64,000 bases of DNA from CAXMST01 sp963712765. GTDB taxonomy: Bacteria; Actinomycetota; Thermoleophilia; Solirubrobacterales; 70-9. Below, in pieces: positions 1 through 8,136 of this stretch. The stretch is taken from NCBI GenBank assembly GCA_963712765.1, contig CAVQIX010000004.1, positions 496,001-560,000 of the forward strand. Reading direction: 5' to 3'. Both the position numbers and the translations under genes were made by a program. The notes beneath the pieces are model-generated. The model did not search any database. It was not told where the DNA came from and was given only the letters and a program-made list of their open reading frames with translations. The stretch's first letter is position 1, and every line of letters begins with the position of its first letter.

Positions 1-566
1 GGCGCCTCATCTCGGCGTTCGAGTCGGCGTAGCCATGGGCCCCGATCCAGTCGCGGATGATCTGCAGGGCATCAGCGATCGGGACGTTCTCCGGTCGCCC
101 AACGACCGTCTGCAGCATCCCCTCCCGTAGCCGCCGTTCGCGGGCGGACAGCAGAATCAGCGGTTTCAGCGCCTTGGCGATGCCGCGAGTGTTGACCGAG
201 CGCGGCCCGAGTGGGTTCTGCCAAAGCCCGGCCGGGGAGAGCAGGCAGGCCGAGGCGGCGCGATCGTCCTTCGCCATCTCGAGCGCGACCCAGCCGCCGA
301 GCGAGTTGCCGGCGACGTGAGGCTTGTCGATCCCGAGATCGTCCGAGAGAAAGCGAGAGATCGCCTTGCCCATCGCAGCCGCGGTAGGTGGTGTGCCGTC
401 GGAGAGCGCCGGGGATCCCCCGAAGCCGGGCATGTCGAGCGCGATCACGTCGCGGTGGGCGGACAGCGTCTCGAGCTGCGGCTTCCAGACCAGTCTGGTT
501 GCGCCTAGGCCGTGAATGAGGACCAGGGGCTCGCCCGAGCCACGTCCGCTGGTGGTCGATCTGCAT
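1..566 (-). CDS. alpha/beta hydrolase, 3' end cut by window, apparent frameshift near the start
   Basis: Alpha/beta-fold hydrolase of unknown substrate. On the minus strand the body of the protein reads GEPLVLIHGLGATRLVW (oxyanion-hole HGLG), then DMPGFGGSP and the nucleophile elbow GNSLGG, so the fold and catalytic Ser are present; the acid and His lie beyond the window edge. The body frame has no usable start. The ATG at 566, preceded 6 bases upstream by a GATAAT -10 box, opens MQIDHQRT in another frame; dropping one base near 542 gives QRTGSGEPLVLIHG, the normal family N-terminus. So either a one-base assembly error or a real inactivating insertion. Divergent from the glycosyltransferase gene at 636. 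Confidence 0.8.
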
Positions 567-572
567 GGGCGG

Positions 573-578
573 ATTATC
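573..578 (-). promoter_or_regulatory. -10 box, leaderless promoter of alpha/beta hydrolase
   Basis: GATAAT on the minus strand, 6 bases before the ATG at 566. It faces away from the promoter at 624-629, so the two units share the 567-635 interval. Confidence 0.5.
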
Positions 579-623
579 CATACCCGTCGGCTCCGGCCCT
601 GCGGTTTCCGGTGGCCGTTCCAT

Positions 624-629
624 TAGCTT
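624..629 (+). promoter_or_regulatory. -10 box, leaderless promoter of membrane glycosyltransferase
   Basis: TAGCTT ending 6 bases before the GTG at 636; no Shine-Dalgarno between. Confidence 0.5.
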
Positions 630-635
630 GAAGCT

Positions 636-2330
636 GTGAGAGCTGTCCGTCTGACGGTGCCGCCGGTGCTCGCGACCCTCCTGACCATGCTGGCTCTGCT
701 GGCCGGTCTGGCCCTCGCGAGCCCCGCCCCAGCCAGCGAGAACCCCGCCGGGCAGCCACCCTTCGGCGCCGAGCCGCTTGCCGATCTGCGCGAGGTGCCG
801 GATACCGCGACGGTCCCCCCGGGCTTCCGCCTCAGCGCCGCCCGCGCGATCCGCCTCGCCGACGAGAGCGAGGTGATCGCGGCCGAGCTCGAGGAGAGCC
901 CGCGGATGCGCCCGACGGCTTTTACGCGCGGGCCGGACCGCTGGCAGATCAGCTACTTCGATCCCGACGGGAACGAGGTCGCGCAGGCGATCGTCGACGA
1001 CCGCAGCGATCAGGTGATCGAGGCGTGGCGCGACCAGCAGGTCGAGGTCAAGCTCGCCCGCGGCTACGAGAACGCCGTCGCCGGCAACGTCAACGAGGCC
1101 TGGATCTGGATCCCGCTTTGCCTGCTGTTCTTCCTCCCCTTCTTCGACCCACGCAGGCCGTTCCGGCTCCTGCACCTCGACCTGCTGGTCCTGCTCTCCT
1201 TCAGCCTCTCGCAGTTCTTCTTCAACAAGGGCGAGATCGTCACCTCGGTCCCGCTCGTCTATCCGGTCCTCGCCTACCTGTTCGTGCGGATGCTGGTTGC
1301 CGGGGTCTGGCCGCGGCTGCGGGGCGGAGCGCTGGTGCCGTACGTCCCGATCCGCTGGCTCGCCTACGCGGCCGTCGCCCTGGCCCTGTTCAGGGTCGGC
1401 CTCAACATCGTCGACTCGCAGGTGATCGACATCGGCTTCGCCGGGGTGGTCGGGGCCGATCGGATCTCCTCCGGCGAGGGGATCTACGACGGGCAGTTCA
1501 GCCCCTTGATCGATCGCGGCGACTCCTACGGCCCGCTCAACTACCTGCTGTACGTGCCGTTCGAGGCGATCTTCCCCTACGGCGGGGGGCTCGAGCCGCT
1601 GCCGGCCGCCCACGCCTTCTCGATCTTCTTCGACCTGGTCGTGGTCGGACTGCTGGTGGCCGTCGGACGCAAGCTCCGTGGCGGGGCCGAGGGCCGGGCG
1701 CTCGGCGTCGCGCTCGCCTTCGCCTGGCTCGCCTACCCCTACACGCTGTATGCGCTCAACGCCAACGGCAACGATGCGGTCGTGGCGGCGGCGGTCCTCG
1801 CCGCCTTGCTCGCGCTCGGCTCGGCGCCGCTCCGCGGCGCCCTGATCGCGGCCGGCGGCGCCGCCAAGTTCGGGCCGCTGGCGCTGGCGCCGCTGTTCGC
1901 CGCGGGGCGCGGCCTCAACCGCGGTCGCGCGCTGATCCCCTTCGCGCTCGCCTTCGCCGTGGTCTGGTTCGTGGTTCTGATCCCGTTGCTCCCCGACGGC
2001 GGCCTGCGCGAGTTCTACGACCGCAGCTTCGGCTACCAGGCCTCGCGCGGGTCGCCGTTCAGCGTCTGGGGACTCGAGCCCTCGCTCGAGTGGCTGCAGG
2101 AGATCGCGCGCGCGTTCCCGATCGTGTTCGGGATCGGCCTCTTCTTCCTGCCGCGGCAGCGCACCGAAGTCCAGATCGCGGCGCTCGGCGCGGCGCTGCT
2201 GATCGCCACCCAGGTGGGCTCGACCCACTGGTTCTACTTCTTCATCCTCTGGTGGACGCCGCTGGTGCTCGTCAACGCCTTCGCGACCCAGCGCCGGATC
2301 ACACGGGAGGCCTCGGCCCCGAGCGCCTGA
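636..2330 (+). CDS. membrane glycosyltransferase (GT-C/DUF2029-like) with N-terminal PepSY-like domain
   Basis: 564 aa, GTG start. Residues 1-30 form a signal peptide. Residues about 60-135 look like a secreted PepSY-type domain (helix with LSAARAIRLA, then strands around WQISYFDPDGNEVAQAIVDDRSDQV, as in PepSY). From about 150 on there are roughly ten hydrophobic helices with the pattern of polyprenyl-phosphate-dependent GT-C mannosyltransferases: SYGPLNYLLYVPFE in a periplasmic loop, NANGNDAV and AAKFGPLALAPLF in later helices. Known GT-C enzymes add sugars to envelope lipids or proteins outside the membrane; donor and acceptor here are unknown. The PepSY/GT-C fusion is unusual. Convergent with the FAH gene with only 6 bases between the stops. 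Confidence 0.75.
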   Translation: MRAVRLTVPPVLATLLTMLALLAGLALASPAPASENPAGQPPFGAEPLADLREVPDTATVPPGFRLSAARAIRLADESEVIAAELEESPRMRPTAFTRGPDRWQISYFDPDGNEVAQAIVDDRSDQVIEAWRDQQVEVKLARGYENAVAGNVNEAWIWIPLCLLFFLPFFDPRRPFRLLHLDLLVLLSFSLSQFFFNKGEIVTSVPLVYPVLAYLFVRMLVAGVWPRLRGGALVPYVPIRWLAYAAVALALFRVGLNIVDSQVIDIGFAGVVGADRISSGEGIYDGQFSPLIDRGDSYGPLNYLLYVPFEAIFPYGGGLEPLPAAHAFSIFFDLVVVGLLVAVGRKLRGGAEGRALGVALAFAWLAYPYTLYALNANGNDAVVAAAVLAALLALGSAPLRGALIAAGGAAKFGPLALAPLFAAGRGLNRGRALIPFALAFAVVWFVVLIPLLPDGGLREFYDRSFGYQASRGSPFSVWGLEPSLEWLQEIARAFPIVFGIGLFFLPRQRTEVQIAALGAALLIATQVGSTHWFYFFILWWTPLVLVNAFATQRRITREASAPSA

Positions 2331-2336
2331 GGCCGC

Positions 2337-3218
2337 TCAGCGGGCGATCGTCGTCCGCAGCTCCCCGAGCGTCGGCGAGCTGACCGTGACCTCGTCGCCG
2401 TCGGCGAGCCAGACCTGCGGCTTGCGCGTGCCCCCGACCCCCGCCGGCGTCCCGGTCGAGACGATGTCGCCGGGCTCGAGCGTCATCAGCGTCGAGAGGT
2501 GGGAGACGAGCTCGGCGACACCGAAGACCAGATCCCCGGTGTCGGATGCCTGCATCCGCTCGCCGTTGAGATCGAGCGCGATCCCGATCGAGTCCGGCGG
2601 GCCCGCCTCCTCCGGCGTCACCAGCCACGGCCCGCAGGGGGCTGAGCCGTCGAAGACCTTTCCGGGGATCCACTGCGGGGTGGCGAACTGCAGATCACGG
2701 GCGGAGAGGTCGTTGAGCAGGGTGTATCCGGCGACGTGGTCGAGCGCGACGGCGCCGGCAACCTCCTTCGCCCGGCGGCCGATCACGAAGGCGACCTCCG
2801 CTTCGTAGTCGACCTTCCCGCTCGCGGCGGGAAGGGTGACGGTCGCACCGTCCGGGACCAGGGCGTTGGCGAACTTCGCGAAGAAGGTCGGCGAGTCGGG
2901 CGGCTCGAGCCCGGCCTCGGCGGCGTGGGCCCGGTAGTTGAGGCCGATGCAGACGATCTTCTGCGGGTCGGTGATCGGCGGCAGCAACTCGAGCTCCTCC
3001 GCCGGCCCGGCGGACGGGGCACCCTCGGCTGCGGCTGCGGCCCGATCGGAGCCGACCGTCTCCAGCAGGGCGCGGAGTCCCGCCGGGGAAGCGGGACCGC
3101 GACCTCGGCCCGGCGGTCTGTACTCCCGGTCGAGGGCGTCCCACAGGTCGACGATCTCCCCGTCGCGAACGGCGCCGGCGCGAGCTCCTCTCGGCGAGGC
3201 GTAGGTGACCAGCTTCAC
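2337..3218 (-). CDS. fumarylacetoacetate hydrolase (FAH) family protein
   Basis: 293 aa, GTG start. The catalytic domain (residues about 80-290) carries the family signatures: IVCIGLNYRAHAAEAG, SPTFFAKFANALV, the metal-binding VDYEAEVAFVIGR and LLNDLSARDLQ, GPWLVT, and the closing GDIVSTGTPAGVGG. Members hydrolyse or decarboxylate C-C bonds of 2-oxo acids (acylpyruvases, 2-hydroxyhepta-2,4-diene-1,7-dioate isomerases) with Mg2+ or Mn2+. There is no aromatic-degradation operon around it, so the substrate is not assignable; acylpyruvase/oxaloacetate decarboxylase type is most likely. Monocistronic, with a leaderless promoter. Confidence 0.9.
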   Translation of the reverse strand: MKLVTYASPRGARAGAVRDGEIVDLWDALDREYRPPGRGRGPASPAGLRALLETVGSDRAAAAAEGAPSAGPAEELELLPPITDPQKIVCIGLNYRAHAAEAGLEPPDSPTFFAKFANALVPDGATVTLPAASGKVDYEAEVAFVIGRRAKEVAGAVALDHVAGYTLLNDLSARDLQFATPQWIPGKVFDGSAPCGPWLVTPEEAGPPDSIGIALDLNGERMQASDTGDLVFGVAELVSHLSTLMTLEPGDIVSTGTPAGVGGTRKPQVWLADGDEVTVSSPTLGELRTTIAR

Positions 3219-3224
3219 GCTCTG

Positions 3225-3230
3225 AGCCTA
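3225..3230 (-). promoter_or_regulatory. -10 box, leaderless promoter of FAH gene
   Basis: TAGGCT on the minus strand, 6 bases before the GTG at 3218. Confidence 0.5.
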
Positions 3231-3245
3231 TCCATCCGACCGTGC

Positions 3246-3251
3246 CATAAT
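3246..3251 (+). promoter_or_regulatory. candidate -10 box for tRNA-Asp
   Basis: CATAAT (one base from TATAAT) about 43 bases before the tRNA 5' end. A GGGCC/GGCCC hairpin (3261-3274) lies in the predicted leader. No clear -35 by eye. Confidence 0.35.
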
Positions 3252-3293
3252 CGCCGACCCCGGGCCGCCAGGCCCGAGACCCAAGCCCACCTT

Positions 3294-3367
<74 letters not shown>

Positions 3368-3520
3368 TTCCTCCCTGCCCGAGATTCCCACCGGCGAACC
3401 GACTCGGCACCCCGCGCAAACGGGTGAGCGATGAGAAACGACAGCGGGCCGGACGGAGTTCATCGCTCGGCGGGCCGGGTCCGGTCCGAGGGCCGCCGGG
3501 AGTGCGGTCGCCGTCACCAA

Positions 3521-3536
3521 CCGGTTACACAACCGG
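3521..3536 (+). promoter_or_regulatory. inverted repeat upstream of VOC gene (possible operator)
   Basis: CCGGTT-ACAC-AACCGG, a perfect 6-bp inverted repeat 58 bases before the VOC start. Nothing else is recognisable in 3368-3593. Confidence 0.35.
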
Positions 3537-3593
3537 GCGCGAATATGAAAGGATCGGCTTACACGTTTCGATCAATCCGCCCGAGGAGGCCTG

Positions 3594-4392
3594 ATGCCCG
3601 AGATGACCAGCTACGACCACGGGACCCCGTCCTGGGTCGACGTGTCCAGCCCCGATGTCGATGCCGCGGTCGATTTCTACGAGAAGCTCTTCGGCTGGGA
3701 AGCATCCGAGCCCGGGGACCCGGCCGAGACCGGTGGGTACCGGATGCTGATGCAGGACGGCAAGGCCGTCGCCGGCGCCGGCCCGATCCAGCAGGAGGGA
3801 CAACCGGCGTCCTGGCTCAGCTACGTCACCGTCGATGATGCCGACGCGGTGGCGGAGAAGGTCAAGCAGGCCGGTGGAGCGACCATCGCCGAGCCGATGG
3901 ACGTGATGACGGCCGGGAGGATGGCAATCTTCGCCGATCCGGCGGGCGCCGCATTCGCGGTTTGGCAGGCTCAGGATCACATCGGATCGGAGCTGGTCAA
4001 CGAGCCCAACTCGCTCGTCTGGAATGAGCTTCAGACGCGGGACACCGAGGGCGCGAAGTCCTTCTACGCGGACGTCTTCGGCTGGGAGGACATGCAGTCC
4101 GAGCAGATGGACGGCTACACGATCTGGACGGTTGGTGGCGATGCGCCCGAGAACGGCAAGGGCGGAATGGTCGATATGGCCGGCTTCGACATTCCGGATG
4201 AGGTGCCGCCGCATTGGGACGTCAACTTCGCGGTCGCCGATGCTGACGCGATAGCGGCGAAGTGCGAGGAGCTCGGCGGAACCGTCGTCGTCACCGCCGA
4301 TGGATATCCCCGTCGGGCGGATGGCGGGCCTGCAGGATCCAGCCGGCGCGATGTTCAGCGTGATCAAGTTGAGTGAGGCCGAGGCCGAGTAA
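3594..4392 (+). CDS. VOC (glyoxalase/bleomycin-resistance) family protein, two domains, apparent 3' frameshift
   Basis: Two tandem VOC domains: residues about 10-125 (PSWVDVSSPDVDAAVDFYEKLFGWE ... GRMAIFADPAGAAFAVWQ) and 140 to the end (LVWNELQTRDTEGAKSFYADVFGWE). The ATG has a strong GAGGAGG site. The straight frame ends at 4376 with a tail unlike the family. The +1 frame from 4301 reads MDIPVGRMAGLQDPAGAMFSVIKL and stops at 4392, exactly the expected end of a second VOC domain. One surplus base near 4297-4301 explains both. Related two-domain proteins include hydroxylase-like and antibiotic-binding members; the ligand is unknown. Confidence 0.85.
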
Positions 4393-4410
4393 CCGGCCTG
4401 GGAGCGGTCA

Positions 4411-4437
4411 CGCCCGCCGGACGCCTTCCGGCGGGCG
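4411..4437. terminator. strong hairpin between convergent VOC and ferritin genes
   Basis: Perfect 11-bp stem, CGCCCGCCGGA (4411-4421) with TCCGGCGGGCG (4427-4437), loop CGCCT. No U-tract on either side. Its place between two converging stops suggests a bidirectional terminator. Confidence 0.6.
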
Positions 4438-4462
4438 AGCGCCCGGTCGGGCAGCTCGACCT

Positions 4463-4996
4463 TCAGACCCCTCCCCCGGCAGCGCCGGGGGCCGTCGGAT
4501 CGCCGCCCTCCTCGCCGAGGGTCTCGCGGGCGAGGTACTCCTCGGCCATCAGCGGATTGTCCCTGGCGCGCTCGACCACCTTGAGCAGGTCGGAGGCCGT
4601 CGAGACCTCCTCGACCTGCTCCTTGATGAACCACTGCATGAACTGCTCGCCCTGGTAGTCGCCGTCTCCGCGGGCGCTCGCGGCGAGCGCGTTGATCTGC
4701 TCGCTGACCCGCTTCTCCTGCGCGAGAGCAAGCTCGACCGGCTCGACGATGTCGGAGAACGAGGTCTTCGGCCCCTCGACGGCGGGGATCACGGCGGGGT
4801 GGTCGGCGTCGAGCAGGTACTGGACGATCATCATCGCGTGGTTGCGCTCTTCGAGCGCTTGGCGGTAGTAGAAGGAGGCGAGCCGGGGAAGCGTCTCGCC
4901 GTCGAAGTAGACCGCGATCGCGACGTACTGCTGGTGGGCCGCGAACTCGTGCGCGACCTGCTCGTTGAGCAGTTCCGGGAAAGACTTCTCTGACAT
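4463..4996 (-). CDS. bacterial non-haem ferritin
   Basis: 177 aa; four-helix ferritin. Ferroxidase ligands are visible: Glu17 in VAHEFAAHQQY, Glu50 and His53 in LEERNHA, and the later FIKEQVEEV segment. The C-terminal 15 residues are Pro/Gly-rich, beyond the usual end of helix E. The protein oxidises Fe(II) and stores Fe(III) in the cytoplasm, and protects against Fenton chemistry. The start is set by a good AAGGAG site, one of the few Shine-Dalgarno-led genes here, which suits an abundant stress protein. No neighbour is iron-related. Confidence 0.93.
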   Translation of the reverse strand: MSEKSFPELLNEQVAHEFAAHQQYVAIAVYFDGETLPRLASFYYRQALEERNHAMMIVQYLLDADHPAVIPAVEGPKTSFSDIVEPVELALAQEKRVSEQINALAASARGDGDYQGEQFMQWFIKEQVEEVSTASDLLKVVERARDNPLMAEEYLARETLGEEGGDPTAPGAAGGGV

Positions 4997-5077
4997 CTGT
5001 GGGCGCTCCTTGCGGGTTGCGGAAGGGCTCCGACGAAGCTAGCGAAGATCCGGAATTAGGCCGGCCGTCCTGATCGG

Positions 5078-6148
5078 TTAGGCGAACCGAAACCCGCTCG
5101 CGGCCGCCTCCAGCTCCATCGGGCTGATCGGCAGACCCGCGGGCGGATTCGTCTCGTTGTAGCCGCGCGGGGCGACGTCGTTGGGGGTCTCGGGGTGCAT
5201 CAACGCGGCGAGCAGCTGGATGTGGTCGCGCCCGACCCCGAGCTCGGTCTGGCCGCCGCCGTAGGCCCCGATGCCCTCCCGCTCGCAGTACTCGTAGGCG
5301 CCGAACAACTCCTGCAGGCTGCCGATCCGGGACGGCTTGACGTTGACTATGCGCGGCTTGTGGGAGAGGTTCTCGATGTCGGCGACCGAGTGGATCGGGG
5401 CGTCCCAGGTGACGCGATCGATGTACGGCTCAAGCGCCGGGCGGGTCTCGTCGTTGAGCTCCGGGTCCTCGAGCCAGGCGTCGGGGAAGGCCTGTGCGAA
5501 GCGCGTGTAGAACTCGGCGCTCGCCTCGACGTCGACCGGGGTGTCCTCGTAACAGCCCTTGAGGTCGAGGGAATCCACCGAGCCGCTCTCGACCAGCCAC
5601 CCGATCACCTCGTCGCTCCAGTCGGGCTGGGGATCGAGCTTGAAGCGGAGGCCCGGGTAGGCATCGAGGCGGGAGCGGATCGGCGCCAGGACGTGGTCGG
5701 CGTCGCCCTCCTCGGCCGGGTTCGCGCGCACCGAGGCGACGAAGTTGAGCGGTCGCAGCTCGCGCCCCACCGCGTCCGTGAGCGAGCGACCGGCCTGTCG
5801 GAGGGCGAGATCGAGGGCGGCGCTCTCGAACGCCCAGCGCCGGTAGAGGCGAGAGAAGTCGCGGATCGGAGGAGCTCCGGGAAAGAGGTCGAGCCCCGCC
5901 ACCAGCTCGCAGAGCTCCCCCAGCGTGCCCGGGCCGCTGAGGTCGTGGATCGGCCCGACGTCGCGGTGGGCGATGTGGTCGAGGTCGTCGTAAACGACGT
6001 CCTCCCCGGCCCCGCTCTCAGCGTCGCCGTGCAGCGTCACCAGGGTCGAGGGGCGTGTGAATCCCGATTCGAACGTCCTGTCGAGTGCCTTCAGCTCGTA
6101 AGAGTCGATCTGGATGGGCAGCTCGGCAAGTTGCTCATAGAGGTTCAT
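5078..6148 (-). CDS. enolase-superfamily enzyme (muconate cycloisomerase/dipeptide epimerase-like)
   Basis: 356 aa from the ATG at 6148, chosen because TACATT lies 6 bases upstream; an in-frame ATG at 6175 would overlap that promoter. The barrel signature is recognisable: FVASVRANPAEE, RFKLDPQPDW (where the KxK catalytic lysine would sit), SLDLKGCYEDTP, WLEDPELNDETR (metal acids), WDAPIHSVADIE, and VNVKPSRIGSLQELFGAYEYCE with the C-terminal lysine. Family members abstract an alpha-proton next to a carboxylate (OSB synthase, cycloisomerase, dipeptide epimerase). One base acid in the first motif looks atypical, so the reaction is not assignable. Divergent from the TerC gene. Confidence 0.75.
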   Translation of the reverse strand: MNLYEQLAELPIQIDSYELKALDRTFESGFTRPSTLVTLHGDAESGAGEDVVYDDLDHIAHRDVGPIHDLSGPGTLGELCELVAGLDLFPGAPPIRDFSRLYRRWAFESAALDLALRQAGRSLTDAVGRELRPLNFVASVRANPAEEGDADHVLAPIRSRLDAYPGLRFKLDPQPDWSDEVIGWLVESGSVDSLDLKGCYEDTPVDVEASAEFYTRFAQAFPDAWLEDPELNDETRPALEPYIDRVTWDAPIHSVADIENLSHKPRIVNVKPSRIGSLQELFGAYEYCEREGIGAYGGGQTELGVGRDHIQLLAALMHPETPNDVAPRGYNETNPPAGLPISPMELEAAASGFRFA

Positions 6149-6154
6149 CGGTCC

Positions 6155-6160
6155 AATGTA
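6155..6160 (-). promoter_or_regulatory. -10 box, leaderless promoter of enolase-superfamily gene
   Basis: TACATT on the minus strand, 6 bases before the ATG at 6148. This decides the start. Confidence 0.5.
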
Positions 6161-6176
6161 TTCGACGAAAAGCATC

Positions 6177-6182
6177 TAGGCT
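6177..6182 (+). promoter_or_regulatory. -10 box, leaderless promoter of TerC gene
   Basis: TAGGCT ending 9 bases before the ATG at 6192. Confidence 0.45.
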
Positions 6183-6191
6183 CGACCGCCC

Positions 6192-7169
6192 ATGGAGCTC
6201 GATTCCACCACGATCGAGATCGTGTCGCTCGTGGCGGTTATCGCGGTCGCCTCGTTCGTCGATCTCAGGCTGTTCGGTCGCAAGGGCGAGCCGAGCTTCC
6301 GCGAAGCCGCGTGGTGGTCGGTCGGCTGGCTCGCGGTCGCGGGCGTCGCCGCGCTCGTTCTCTGGGCCGAGCGCGGCAGCGACGACGCGATCCTGTTCAC
6401 CACCGTCTACCTGATCGAGCGCTCGCTCTCGATCGACAACGTCTTCGTCTTCCTGCTGCTGTTCAGCTACTTCGCGATCGAGCCTCGCCACCGCCCGCGG
6501 CTGATCATCATCGGGATCGTCTTCGCGCTGATCCTGCGCGGCCTCGCGATCGTCGGCGGCATCGAGCTGCTCGATCGATTCGACTTCCTCATCTACGTCC
6601 TCGCCGCGGGCCTGCTGGTCCTCGCAATCCGCATCTTCAGGGGCCTGGACGACGGCATCGACGTCGAGCGCAACCTGATGATCCGCACCGCACGCCGGAT
6701 CTTCCCCGTCGACACCGAGCGCCACGATGGGAGCTGGTTCGTCCGCCACGAGGGCCGCCTCCACACGACGCCGATCTTCCTCTGCTTCGTCGGCCTCGTC
6801 TTCACCGACATCGTCTTCGCGATCGACTCGATCCCGGCCGCCTTCGCGATCACCAGAGACAGCTTCATCATCTGGTCCGCCAACGTCTTCGCGCTGCTCG
6901 GTCTGCGGGCGCTGATCGTGCTCGTCGATCGCCTGATCGAGAAGTTCCAGTACCTCGACCAGACGATCGCGGTGGTGCTCGGCGCGATCGGGCTGAAGCT
7001 GATCCTCGAGGAGGCCCACGTCGTCGAGGTGGACCCCGTTCTCTCACTCGCGATCGTGGCCGCGATCTTCGCCGTCGGGATCACGATCTCGGTACTGTTC
7101 GGCGATGAGGACGCCGGCCGGCCCGACCCCTCGGGGGGAGAGCCGGCGGGTCAGGATTCCGGGGCGTGA
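6192..7169 (+). CDS. TerC/Alx family integral membrane protein
   Basis: 325 aa, about 8-9 transmembrane helices. The two TerC hallmark intramembrane acid motifs are present: SLSIDNVFVFLLLF and IVFAIDSIPAAFAIT. A charged cytoplasmic loop lies at residues about 155-185, and the tail is acidic/Pro-rich. Characterised members (Alx, MeeF/MeeY) export Mn2+ or load metal onto secreted proteins; tellurite resistance gave the family its name. The leader is absent, so there is no room for the Mn2+ (yybP-ykoY) riboswitch that often controls this family. Convergent with the agmatinase gene. Confidence 0.9.
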   Translation: MELDSTTIEIVSLVAVIAVASFVDLRLFGRKGEPSFREAAWWSVGWLAVAGVAALVLWAERGSDDAILFTTVYLIERSLSIDNVFVFLLLFSYFAIEPRHRPRLIIIGIVFALILRGLAIVGGIELLDRFDFLIYVLAAGLLVLAIRIFRGLDDGIDVERNLMIRTARRIFPVDTERHDGSWFVRHEGRLHTTPIFLCFVGLVFTDIVFAIDSIPAAFAITRDSFIIWSANVFALLGLRALIVLVDRLIEKFQYLDQTIAVVLGAIGLKLILEEAHVVEVDPVLSLAIVAAIFAVGITISVLFGDEDAGRPDPSGGEPAGQDSGA

Positions 7170-7191
7170 GGCTCTGAGCCGGCAGCCGCGG

Positions 7192-8127
7192 TCAGCCGCG
7201 GCGGCGGAGGGCGAGCAAGCCCAACATCGCATGGGCGAGGTTGGCCGCCAGCAGCGAGGTCACCTGACCGGGGCTGTCGTAGGGGGGCGAGACCTCGACG
7301 ACATCGAAGCCACGGAAGTCGATCCCCACCAGCTCCCGCACGAACCCCAGGGCCTCGGCGCTGGTCGGCCCGCCGACCTCGGGGGTGCCGGTTGCCGGGG
7401 CGAAGGCGGGGTCGACGAAGTCGATGTCGAAGCTGAGAAAGGCTGCCGACCCGCCGACCCGCTCCCTGACTCGCTCGCCGTATGCCCGCGGCCCCAGCAC
7501 TGCGAGCTGCGGCCATGGCACGACCTCGAAGCCGAGCTCGCGCGCATCCCCCAGGTCGCGTGCTGAATAGCCGGGCCCCCGCATGCCGGCCAGAAGCGAG
7601 CGGGCCGGATCGATCAGGCCCTCCTCTACGGCGCGCTTGAACGGCGTGCCGTGAAAGTAGCGCTGACCCATGTAGGAGTCCCAAGTGTCGGCGTGGGAGT
7701 CGAGCAGGACCAGGGCCAGCGGCCCGTGGGTCGCCGCCAGGGCGCGCAGCTCGCCGAGGGCGACGAGGTGATCCCCGCCGAGCACGAGGGGCGCTACGCC
7801 GGCGGCGGCGATCGGCTCCAGTTGCTCGGCAATCTGGGCTACCGCGCGTTCGGCGTCGCCTGGACTGAGGCCGACGTCGCCCCAATCGACGATCGAGAGC
7901 TCCTCAAGCGTCGCGACCTCGAGCACCGGGTCCCACTCGCGGAGCAGGACCGAGGCCGAGCGGATCGCCTCCGGTCCGAACCTCGCCCCGGTCCGGTAGC
8001 TCGCGCCGGTGTCGAACGGGACACCCGCGATCGCCGCATCGACGCCGTCGAGGTCGCGGCTGTGGGGCTTCCGCGCGAAGGTGCGGATGCCGCTGATTCG
8101 GGGAGTGGCCTCGGCAGGATCCGCCAT
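7192..8127 (-). CDS. speB: agmatinase (ureohydrolase family)
   Basis: 311 aa. Hydrolyses agmatine to putrescine and urea with a binuclear Mn2+ centre. The metal motifs are intact: GGDH (residues about 117-120), DSHADTWD and SFDIDFVDPAFAP. GVPFDTGASYRTGARFGP is the typical N-terminal stretch. It follows the arginine decarboxylase gene after 9 bases, so the pair makes putrescine from arginine. Guanidinobutyrase or formimidoglutamase activity is possible on sequence alone, but the neighbour argues for agmatine. Confidence 0.9.
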   Translation of the reverse strand: MADPAEATPRISGIRTFARKPHSRDLDGVDAAIAGVPFDTGASYRTGARFGPEAIRSASVLLREWDPVLEVATLEELSIVDWGDVGLSPGDAERAVAQIAEQLEPIAAAGVAPLVLGGDHLVALGELRALAATHGPLALVLLDSHADTWDSYMGQRYFHGTPFKRAVEEGLIDPARSLLAGMRGPGYSARDLGDARELGFEVVPWPQLAVLGPRAYGERVRERVGGSAAFLSFDIDFVDPAFAPATGTPEVGGPTSAEALGFVRELVGIDFRGFDVVEVSPPYDSPGQVTSLLAANLAHAMLGLLALRRRG

Positions 8128-8136
8128 CTCGGTGCC

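Noticed and set aside
72..2228. 718-codon open frame on the minus strand across the glycosyltransferase gene
   Set aside because: Arg/Glu/Asp-rich composition with no fold, antisense to a clear membrane protein; typical of GC-rich genomes where the reverse frame lacks stops.
6160..6192. Mn2+ riboswitch (yybP-ykoY) before the TerC gene
   Set aside because: The -10 box ends 9 bases before the start, so there is no leader.
5195..7108. 637-codon plus-strand frame over the enolase-superfamily and TerC genes
   Set aside because: Antisense and out-of-frame reading of two recognisable proteins; its sequence is low-information Arg/Asp/Val-rich.
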